A stretch of DNA of 10,758 nucleotides from an uncultured Lachnospiraceae bacterium (GTDB lineage: Bacteria > Bacillota > Clostridia > Lachnospirales > Lachnospiraceae). The stretch lies in the NCBI GenBank assembly GCA_910589635.1, contig CAJUTD010000059.1, forward strand, positions 8,594 through 19,351, in the 5' to 3' direction. The notes under the pieces were generated by a model, which searched no databases, had not been told where the DNA came from, and saw only the letters and a program-made list of their open reading frames with translations. Position numbers and translations under genes: made by a program. This document shows, one piece after another, positions 1 through 5,294 of this stretch. Each line of letters begins with the position of its first letter. The first letter of the stretch is position 1.

Positions 1-408
1 GTTCAATTTCTCTGAGAGGTCATCTGCCGCAGCTTTTTTTGCGGCATCATCCGCCTCGGATGATTTTTTGGCAGAGCCTTTGCTTGTGAATTTATCCACC
101 AGCTCAGGAACCATATCGAGGATTTTCGTAATACTGTCCTGATTCTTAACGTTTACAAGTTTCGTATTGCCATTCTGGATTACCAGCACTGCACTCGGCG
201 TAATTTTACCACCTAAGCCGCCTCCCGCACTGTTTTTCTTTTCCTGATTGAACGCACCGGCTCCCACACCGAAAGATACCTCAATCAGAGGAAGAATAAT
301 CGTATCGCCGATGTGCACGGCTTCCCCAATGACAGTCTTTGTTGTGATGAAGCTGTCCATTCCCTTAAAGAGGGACTGGACGGTTGTGTTAAAATTATTG
401 TCCTGCAT
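1..408 (-). CDS. ytfJ: GerW/YtfJ family sporulation protein, C-terminal end cut by window
   Basis: The 136 visible codons have no stop before the window edge. The protein begins MQDNNFNTTVQSLFKGMDSF, followed by TKTVIGEAVHIGDTIILPLIEVSFGVGAGAF, a Gly-rich GGGLGGKITPSAVLVI segment at about residues 65-80, then a helical NQDSITKILDMVPELVDKF stretch. The order (short N-terminal helix, TVIGEPV-like strand, Gly-rich core, 'P.A.LVI') is that of the YtfJ/GerW family, linked in Bacillus to spore germination; the biochemical activity is unknown. The end visible here is an Ala/Lys/Asp-rich tail. B. subtilis YtfJ is about 150 residues, so little is probably missing. The start at 408 is chosen because AGGAGG lies 8 bases upstream; an ATG at 414 would be only 2 bases from it. 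It sits 15 bases after the DUF2953 stop, so it is almost certainly co-transcribed with that gene. Confidence 0.88.
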   Translation of the reverse strand, partial: MQDNNFNTTVQSLFKGMDSFITTKTVIGEAVHIGDTIILPLIEVSFGVGAGAFNQEKKNSAGGGLGGKITPSAVLVIQNGNTKLVNVKNQDSITKILDMVPELVDKFTSKGSAKKSSEADDAAKKAAADDLSEKLN

Positions 409-423
409 AATCATGACCTCCTG

Positions 424-1440
424 TTATGTTCTAATTTTTTTTAATAATCGTCTTACGTTTTTATCTTTGATTAACCGGATGACTGACAATAGAAAATGGC
501 AAATCCGGATATGTCCTTTCATCCACAGCTGTCCCTCTACAAAAAATCTTTCCGCCTCAAAATCCGGGCAGACATTAATGCGATACCTTGCCCAGAAGGG
601 AAGGACGCTCAGTGCGCCAAGAACCTGTCCGGTCTGCGCGGGGTCTGCCATGCCGAAAGCAAGTTCTCCCTTCGCTTTTCTCGGAGAAAAATGGCGTAAA
701 AGGAATCTAAGTTCCTTCCAAATCTTCACAAAAACTATTTTATTCATTTCATCCGAAATAATATTTTTGATGTTGAAGATTTTTTCTTTTACTGTCCCGC
801 CCTCAGCAAATAAGTTGGAAATCCGCTGTTTGAGGTTATTCTCAAATCTATGGATACGCTGGAATATGGACTCTTTTTTCGTCCTCTTCCTCTTTCGGCG
901 TTTCTTTTTATTCTTCCCATTTTGGCTTCTATTATTTCCCTTTTGCCCATCTTCAGACTTCTCATTGCTGTCTCTGTTTCCCTTTTGTACGTCTTGGGCG
1001 TCCTCATCGCTGTCTCTGTTTCCCTTTTGTACGTCTTGGGCGTCCTCATCACCGCTTCTATCCGGCGTCTCCGTTGCTTGCTGCAAAAAATCGGATTTCT
1101 GTTCACCGGACGGCTCATTCTCCTTAGAATTCGCCTCATCGGATGGCTTTTTCTTTTTTTTGTTTCTGCTTTTTTTGGGCTTGCGCTTTTTTTTCTTCTC
1201 TGCGCCAACTCGAATGCCAAAAATCCGCAATTTGTAAATTACTCCCTCTTCCCCATAGAAAATACGACAGTCTATTATATGGAAAAACCAGTGAAATACA
1301 GCGCTGCCCTCCACATTTTTTTGCTGAACCTGTGCACTGATACGATAACGGACCGGAACCGCTATCACTGCTCCCAGCAGAAATATGCAGACGGCAAGCA
1401 AAATTCCAATTATTTTTACAATCAGCAAGAAGATTTCCAT
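424..1440 (-). CDS. DUF2953 protein, membrane-anchored, with Lys-rich repeat linker (YtfI-like)
   Basis: The 338-residue protein has one N-terminal membrane segment (about 5-28). A conserved part follows (29-80: VPVRYRI, then a short-spaced beta-like region ending YKLRIFGIRVG). Residues 81-190 are a highly charged linker: Lys blocks, an acidic stretch, two identical 14-residue units (131-144, 145-158) and a third decayed unit (159-172), then a Lys/Arg block. The C-terminal DUF2953 core is about 235-338 (GELAFGMADPAQTGQVLGAL, PFWARYRINVCPDFE, VEGQLWMKGHIRI). Function of the family is unknown; it is found beside ytfJ in B. subtilis (ytfI-ytfJ), which supports the call and suggests a sporulation role. 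The insert makes it about 100 residues longer than the usual DUF2953 protein. The start at 1440 has AGGAGA 8 bases upstream. It overlaps the preceding gene by 19 bases. Confidence 0.87.
   Translation of the reverse strand: MEIFLLIVKIIGILLAVCIFLLGAVIAVPVRYRISAQVQQKNVEGSAVFHWFFHIIDCRIFYGEEGVIYKLRIFGIRVGAEKKKKRKPKKSRNKKKKKPSDEANSKENEPSGEQKSDFLQQATETPDRSGDEDAQDVQKGNRDSDEDAQDVQKGNRDSNEKSEDGQKGNNRSQNGKNKKKRRKRKRTKKESIFQRIHRFENNLKQRISNLFAEGGTVKEKIFNIKNIISDEMNKIVFVKIWKELRFLLRHFSPRKAKGELAFGMADPAQTGQVLGALSVLPFWARYRINVCPDFEAERFFVEGQLWMKGHIRICHFLLSVIRLIKDKNVRRLLKKIRT
925..1050 (-). repeat. 42-bp coding tandem repeat, two perfect copies plus one decayed copy
   Basis: Positions 967-1008 and 1009-1050 are identical over all 42 bases. 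The adjoining 925-966 matches them at about 27 of 42 positions. The unit is 14 codons long, so copy number changes keep the reading frame; it encodes DEDAQDVQKGNRDS within the charged linker of the DUF2953 protein. The perfect identity of two copies, silent sites included, suggests a recent duplication. Confidence 0.9.
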
Positions 1441-1775
1441 ATAGATCTTCTCCTGATATTTTTTTGTTGTTCTAGGAAATATTCCCTGACATTCAGATTT
1501 CCGGTTTTCTGAAACACATCCATGATAATTCTGCCCGCCAAATCAACTGCATTGTCATATCCCTTGTCGATACCGACAACTATCATATCCTGCCGGGGGT
1601 ATGCCTTCTGCATCAGTTCTATGGAGGATATGATGTCCAGAAGGTTATTTGGATTACTGCTCAGTGCAATCACATAAATATCCAGTTGTCCGGCATTGTG
1701 AAGAATCTTCCATTTTACTTTTTCCTTTTTATCCCCAATGCTTTCTCCTGCATAAAACTCCTTGTACCAGATCAT
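1422..1775 (-). CDS. Conserved-looking small protein of unknown function (117 aa)
   Basis: I do not recognise a named domain. The protein is soluble, with no membrane segment or signal peptide. It starts MIWYKEFYAGESIGDKKEKV and has a strand-like LDIYVIALS (31-39), a helix NNLLDIISSIELMQKAY, a second strand DMIVVGID (63-70), then a helix DNAVDLAGRIIMDVFQKTG and a basic C-terminus. The alternating strand-helix pattern suggests a small alpha/beta fold. Start 1775 is preferred over the ATG at 1787: a GGAG lies 6 bases before 1775, while the earlier ATG has only a pyrimidine-rich sequence upstream. Its last 19 bases overlap the DUF2953 gene and contain that gene's ribosome binding site, which implies coupled translation. 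It lies between the Nudix gene and DUF2953. A similar small protein beside Nudix genes in Lachnospiraceae is my recollection only. Confidence 0.72.
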   Translation of the reverse strand: MIWYKEFYAGESIGDKKEKVKWKILHNAGQLDIYVIALSSNPNNLLDIISSIELMQKAYPRQDMIVVGIDKGYDNAVDLAGRIIMDVFQKTGNLNVREYFLEQQKNIRRRSIWKSSC

Positions 1776-1792
1776 TCTACTCTCCATTAAAG

Positions 1793-1825
1793 AGAAAAGG
1801 CGTCCCTCTTGTGAACACCTTTTCT
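1793..1825 (-). terminator. Hairpin in the Nudix to 117-aa gene spacer, possible weak terminator
   Basis: In the minus-strand RNA, AGAAAAGGUGU (1825-1815) can pair with ACGCCUUUUCU (1803-1793), giving 11 pairs with one G-U and an 11-base loop. An A-rich 5' arm and U-rich 3' arm resemble intrinsic terminators, but only CUUUAA follows. The downstream gene starts 18 bases later, so partial attenuation or RNA-end stabilisation fits better than full termination. Confidence 0.4.
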
Positions 1826-1858
1826 ATCCGTACTTCTGCCTGCAACGCGGGCAAAATG

Positions 1859-2311
1859 TTAAAAATATTTTCTGCTGCCCCAAAGATTACTCTTTTTCAA
1901 ATCAAGATATTCATTGTATGCTTTTTCCAGTATCTGTTTCTCATTTGCGAAACGCAGTAAATGATATGCTTCGTGAAATTTGTAGTATCCTGAATCAACA
2001 AAATATTCTTCCCGTTGTGGTTTGCTGTAATAACTGTCCGCCATCATCAGATACCAGTGGACGTCCTTTTCCACAGTATCATCCGGTACGGTAAAGGTAT
2101 ACTGGCTCTTTCCGACATATTTAATAATCTGGGCATTGACCCCAGTCTCCTCCAGCACCTCTCTTGCCGCCGTGTCCCTATACTCCTCACCTGCTTCCAC
2201 AGTCCCCTTGGGAAGGACCCAGCCTTCATACTTGTTCTTGTAATTCTTATACAAAAGCAGAATCTTGCCGCGAAATATTACCACACCACCACAACTCGTT
2301 GCTTCAATCAT
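1859..2311 (-). CDS. Nudix hydrolase
   Basis: The 150-residue single-domain protein hydrolyses, as a family, nucleoside diphosphates linked to another group. Residues 36-58 give a complete Nudix box matching GX5EX7REUXEEXGU: Gly36, Glu42, Arg50-Glu51, Glu54-Glu55, Gly57. The first strand SCGGVVIFRGKILLLY and the WVLPKGTVEAGE lead-in are typical of the Ap4A-hydrolase/MutT-like branch, as is the later WYLMM strand. The substrate cannot be read from the sequence. The start at 2311 has AGGAGG 7 bases upstream. It is the first gene of a leftward unit, with a sigma-A promoter about 40 bases before the start codon. The 83-base gap to the next gene contains a hairpin. The C-terminus (about 120-150, helical, Lys-rich) adds nothing diagnostic. 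Confidence 0.9.
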   Translation of the reverse strand: MIEATSCGGVVIFRGKILLLYKNYKNKYEGWVLPKGTVEAGEEYRDTAAREVLEETGVNAQIIKYVGKSQYTFTVPDDTVEKDVHWYLMMADSYYSKPQREEYFVDSGYYKFHEAYHLLRFANEKQILEKAYNEYLDLKKSNLWGSRKYF

Positions 2312-2349
2312 TGCAATACCTCCTGATGTGGTCTTTGAACTTTACACAC

Positions 2350-2378
2350 AGTATACCTCTTTTTATGTTATCTTGCAA
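2350..2378 (-). promoter_or_regulatory. Sigma-A promoter for the Nudix-DUF2953-ytfJ unit
   Basis: On the minus strand the -35 is TTGCAA (2378-2373; 4 of 6 to consensus) and the -10 is TATACT (2355-2350; 5 of 6), separated by exactly 17 bases. The Nudix start codon lies 38 bases downstream of the -10. This is the only good promoter in the gap between the PBP and Nudix genes. Confidence 0.68.
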
Positions 2379-2383
2379 GATAA
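2368..2383. promoter_or_regulatory. Perfect 16-bp palindrome over the -35, candidate operator
   Basis: TTATCTTGCAAGATAA is a perfect inverted repeat centred on the -35 hexamer TTGCAA. Placement directly over a -35 suggests a repressor site. The symmetric ATCTTG/CAAGAT half-sites are of the kind bound by dimeric winged-helix regulators such as the MarR family; the regulator itself is not in the window. A second short dyad, ATGGT-A-ACCAT, lies at 2396-2406 just after the PBP stop. Confidence 0.45.
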
Positions 2384-2408
2384 AAAATTGTCGTCATGGT
2401 TACCATAA

Positions 2409-3869
2409 TTACGGCTGTGAAAAATATGTGTCAAACATCTGCTTGGCAATCGGCACGGCGACCGTGCTGCCGGCGCCCCCATTTTCCACAATTACTGTCA
2501 CGACAATACTCCCTTTCTCTTCGGTGGAAGCATACCCAGTAAACCAGGCATGACTTTCCCCTTTTACATTGCTGAATTCTGCTGAACCGGTCTTGCCTGC
2601 CGCATGGTAACCCTGCCCGCTCAACTTAGAACCGGTTCCCTCGCTGACAACTAAGGACATGAACTCTTGCAGTTTTAGCGCCTCGCTCTCGCTAATCAGA
2701 GAGCCATAAACAGATGGACGGAAATTTTTCACTGTAACCCCGCGGTAATTTTCCGTATGGTCTATAATATAGGGACGCATCAGCGTACCCTTGTTGGCAA
2801 TAGCCGAAGTAATTAACGCCATATGCATAGGCGTCACCAGCGTTTCTCCCTGCCCAATGGCCATCTGCGTGACCTGGTCTGTGTTGGAATCTTTATCTAA
2901 TACAAAGCTGCTCTGTTTGAAAGGATAGGCTACCGGAAGATCGGTATGAAACATCATTTCTTTACAGAGACTGGCAAATTTCGTCTTATCGAGCCCTAAG
3001 CCAATATTGGCATAGGAAGTATTACAGGACTTGGCAAAGGAAGTCTGCAAATTCTCTGCACCATGGACGGCATTATCATAACAATGGATCTCCGTATTCT
3101 CCATGGCAATACTCCCCTGACAATCATAATGGTAGTCCTGGTAATTGGGATTCTCCCGCAGATATTCTAAGGTTGTGAGAATCTTAAACGTAGACCCAGG
3201 CGGGTATAAGCCTTGTGTCGCGCGATTGAGCAGCACAGAATTTTCACTGTCCGTATTGGCGATAATGCTCTCCCAATTTGCAGCCAGGGAATTCGGGTCA
3301 AAATCCGGTTTAGAGACCATAGCAAGCATTTTTCCGGTTGCCGGGTCCAACGCAATTACCGCGCCCCGATTGCTGCCAAGCGCCTGGTAAGCCACTTCCT
3401 GAAGACTATAATTTAAGGTAGTTACAATATTATCGCCGGGATTTTTCTTATCCTGTATGCCATTGATTACCTGCTCTAAGAAAAATGCATGGGAACGCAA
3501 TAAATTGAAATTACCGAACGACTCAATACCATATTTGCCATTACTGTCATACCCAACTGCATGGGCAAACATAGCGCCGTAAGGATAATAACGCGTCTCA
3601 CTTCCATCCTCTCCGATAACGGTCTGCGCTAACACTTTCTCATCAGAAGAAAGAATCTCGCCCCTGACAACATGTTCCGCAAATGTATTCTGCCTGGTAT
3701 TGTAAGGGCTATTGATGAAATCTTCGCTCTTAAATACCTGAAAATAAACAAAATACCCCATCAGCATAATGAATACCGCTACAAATAGATAGGTGATAAT
3801 CACGAATTCCCGGTTTCCCGTACGCTTAGTCGAGGTTTTTGACTTTCGTTCCGTGGATGTTTTCTTCAT
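2409..3869 (-). CDS. Class B penicillin-binding protein (peptidoglycan transpeptidase), PbpA-like
   Basis: The 486-residue protein cross-links peptidoglycan outside the membrane. It has a basic cytoplasmic tail (1-20), one membrane anchor (about 21-43), a short non-catalytic domain (about 50-150) and a transpeptidase domain. The penicillin-binding motifs are intact: SxxK at Ser226-Thr-Phe-Lys229 (YPPGSTFK), SxN at Ser281-Cys-Asn283, and KTG at 426-428. No PASTA domains follow, and it is much shorter than SpoVD- or FtsI-type PBPs of Firmicutes; size and domain plan resemble actinobacterial PbpA. Its first 44 bases overlap the end of the SEDS gene, and AGGAGG lies 11 bases before the ATG, inside that gene, so translation is probably coupled. 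It should be the transpeptidase partner of that SEDS protein. Division versus elongation role cannot be told from sequence; zapA nearby favours division. It could be called pbpA, but I leave the symbol empty. Confidence 0.92.
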   Translation of the reverse strand: MKKTSTERKSKTSTKRTGNREFVIITYLFVAVFIMLMGYFVYFQVFKSEDFINSPYNTRQNTFAEHVVRGEILSSDEKVLAQTVIGEDGSETRYYPYGAMFAHAVGYDSNGKYGIESFGNFNLLRSHAFFLEQVINGIQDKKNPGDNIVTTLNYSLQEVAYQALGSNRGAVIALDPATGKMLAMVSKPDFDPNSLAANWESIIANTDSENSVLLNRATQGLYPPGSTFKILTTLEYLRENPNYQDYHYDCQGSIAMENTEIHCYDNAVHGAENLQTSFAKSCNTSYANIGLGLDKTKFASLCKEMMFHTDLPVAYPFKQSSFVLDKDSNTDQVTQMAIGQGETLVTPMHMALITSAIANKGTLMRPYIIDHTENYRGVTVKNFRPSVYGSLISESEALKLQEFMSLVVSEGTGSKLSGQGYHAAGKTGSAEFSNVKGESHAWFTGYASTEEKGSIVVTVIVENGGAGSTVAVPIAKQMFDTYFSQP

Positions 3870-5292
3870 GAGATAAGCCGCCTCCTTTCCGTTTGGGTTT
3901 CTTCACAGAATCTCCTCTGGCGCTACCGCTCTGCTTATTAGCCAACGGCTTTTTCACCGATTGGTTACGCTGTGCTTGCCGTTCTGCGGCTGTGCGCTCA
4001 CGCAGCAGATACAATCCCTGGATAACTGCAAATATAATTAATGTGCTAAGCAATGAGCTTCCGCCATAACTGACTAATGGCAGCGTCACGCCGGTGGAAG
4101 GGATAAACTTGATGTCTCCGCCTATGGAGAGCAAAACTTGGAAACCATAGAGCGTGCCTAATCCCAGCGCCACCAATTTGTAAAAATTATCTTTCATCTG
4201 CATGGCAATATTTAAAAACATCAAAAAACAACTCACACAGACTAAAATCAGGCAGATGGCAAAGATTCCGCCTAACTCCTCCGAAATGGCGGAGAAAATA
4301 AAATCCTGCTTGACTTCGGGGATTTTGTTCGGCATCCCTTGGTTCAGCCCCATACCAAACCAGCCGCCGGTACCTATTGCAAACAGAGAGTTCGAGACCT
4401 GGTTGCCCTCCCGCTCAAAAACTGCCAGAGGGTCTTGCCACGCCACCACACGCACACGCACATGGTTAAACAGATGGTACGCTACGATTGAGGCCGCTGC
4501 CCCGCACAAAAGACCGCCAGCAAAATAATAAAGCTTCCTGGTCGCTACATAGAGCATAACCATATAGGCGATAAAGAAAATCAGCCCCGCTCCCAAATCT
4601 TTGGACAGCACGAGGATAATCACATGAAGCCCCGCGACAATCGTTGCTTTCACAACCTGCATAAAATCCGTGGATTCATAAAACATGGAGGCCACAAAAA
4701 ACACAAAAATAATCTTGATAAATTCTGAAGGTTGTATGGCTATCCCTGCCACAGAAAATGACAGCTTCGCTCCATGGGACACAGCTCCGAGCACAGCAAC
4801 TACTCCCAGCATAGTAATGCCCGCCAATGCATACGCCCAGGTCAGGTTCCGCAGAAACGTCCATTTGCTGATGAAGTAGGGAATCAGCATTGTAACTGCC
4901 ATAGAAACAACAGCAATCCAAAACTGTTTCACTGCATGTTCATAGGATAGCCTTGTCAGCATCACGAAACCGATACACAGAAGCATACACATATTATTTA
5001 CCACCAGCTTAGATACCCTCTTATAGAAGATGCCGTAGCAAATCTGCACAACTGCAAAGAACACGACTTGCATCGCGTAAAACTTCAAAATTTCAATATT
5101 CAGTGTAGAGGCATAGAGGACAGCGTAGGCATTCAGGTGAAACATGTACATGTAAACAACCTGGCTCCTGTATTTCTCCGCCTGTTCTTCCTTGTCCACA
5201 CTGCGTTTCAGGGAAGAAAAACACTGATACGTGTACAGCGCGAACAGGATAATCATTGAATATTTTGATAATTCCGTAATCAAATGTACCAT
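3826..5292 (-). CDS. SEDS-family peptidoglycan polymerase (FtsW/RodA/SpoVE type)
   Basis: The 488-residue polytopic membrane protein polymerises lipid II into glycan strands. Family motifs are present: QPSEFIKI (187-194), SKDLGAGLIFF (230-240), NSLFAIGTGGWFGMGLNQG (301-319), KQDFIFSAISEELG (328-341) and the C-terminal GVTLPLVSYGGSS (401-413). Asp330 in QDFIFS aligns with the Asp that is essential in RodA (TDFIFA). About 12 hydrophobic segments are visible, more than the usual 10, because roughly 120 residues precede the normal core; such an N-terminal extension occurs in SEDS proteins paired with short PBPs. The last 55 residues are a hydrophilic Lys/Arg-rich cytoplasmic tail. The start at 5292 is 2 bases after the U32 stop, with AGGAG 10 bases upstream inside the U32 gene. 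The 3' end overlaps the PBP gene by 44 bases. FtsW versus RodA cannot be decided, so no symbol is given. Confidence 0.92.
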   Translation of the reverse strand: MVHLITELSKYSMIILFALYTYQCFSSLKRSVDKEEQAEKYRSQVVYMYMFHLNAYAVLYASTLNIEILKFYAMQVVFFAVVQICYGIFYKRVSKLVVNNMCMLLCIGFVMLTRLSYEHAVKQFWIAVVSMAVTMLIPYFISKWTFLRNLTWAYALAGITMLGVVAVLGAVSHGAKLSFSVAGIAIQPSEFIKIIFVFFVASMFYESTDFMQVVKATIVAGLHVIILVLSKDLGAGLIFFIAYMVMLYVATRKLYYFAGGLLCGAAASIVAYHLFNHVRVRVVAWQDPLAVFEREGNQVSNSLFAIGTGGWFGMGLNQGMPNKIPEVKQDFIFSAISEELGGIFAICLILVCVSCFLMFLNIAMQMKDNFYKLVALGLGTLYGFQVLLSIGGDIKFIPSTGVTLPLVSYGGSSLLSTLIIFAVIQGLYLLRERTAAERQAQRNQSVKKPLANKQSGSARGDSVKKPKRKGGGLSHEENIHGTKVKNLD

Positions 5293-5294
5293 AT

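Noticed and set aside
967..1050. Tandem 42-base repeats as a CRISPR fragment
   Set aside because: There are no unique spacers between the copies, and the repeats are in-frame coding units of 14 codons.
789..1220. Minus-strand 143-codon frame inside the DUF2953 gene
   Set aside because: It is an out-of-frame reading of the repeat-rich linker. A slippage product is conceivable, but there is no start signal supporting it as a gene.
248..1237. Plus-strand frame of 329 codons opposite ytfJ and DUF2953
   Set aside because: Same antisense effect, Phe/Ser-rich composition, spans two genes that have clear families on the other strand.
850..1512. Long open plus-strand frame (220 codons) with many hydrophobic residues
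   Set aside because: It is the antisense of the Lys/Glu-rich DUF2953 gene: Lys AAA/AAG codons read backwards give Phe/Leu. It has no ribosome binding site and no family match.
1776..1787. Earlier ATG for the 117-residue protein
   Set aside because: Only CTTTTCTCTTTA precedes it, while the ATG at 1775 has GGAG at a 6-base distance.
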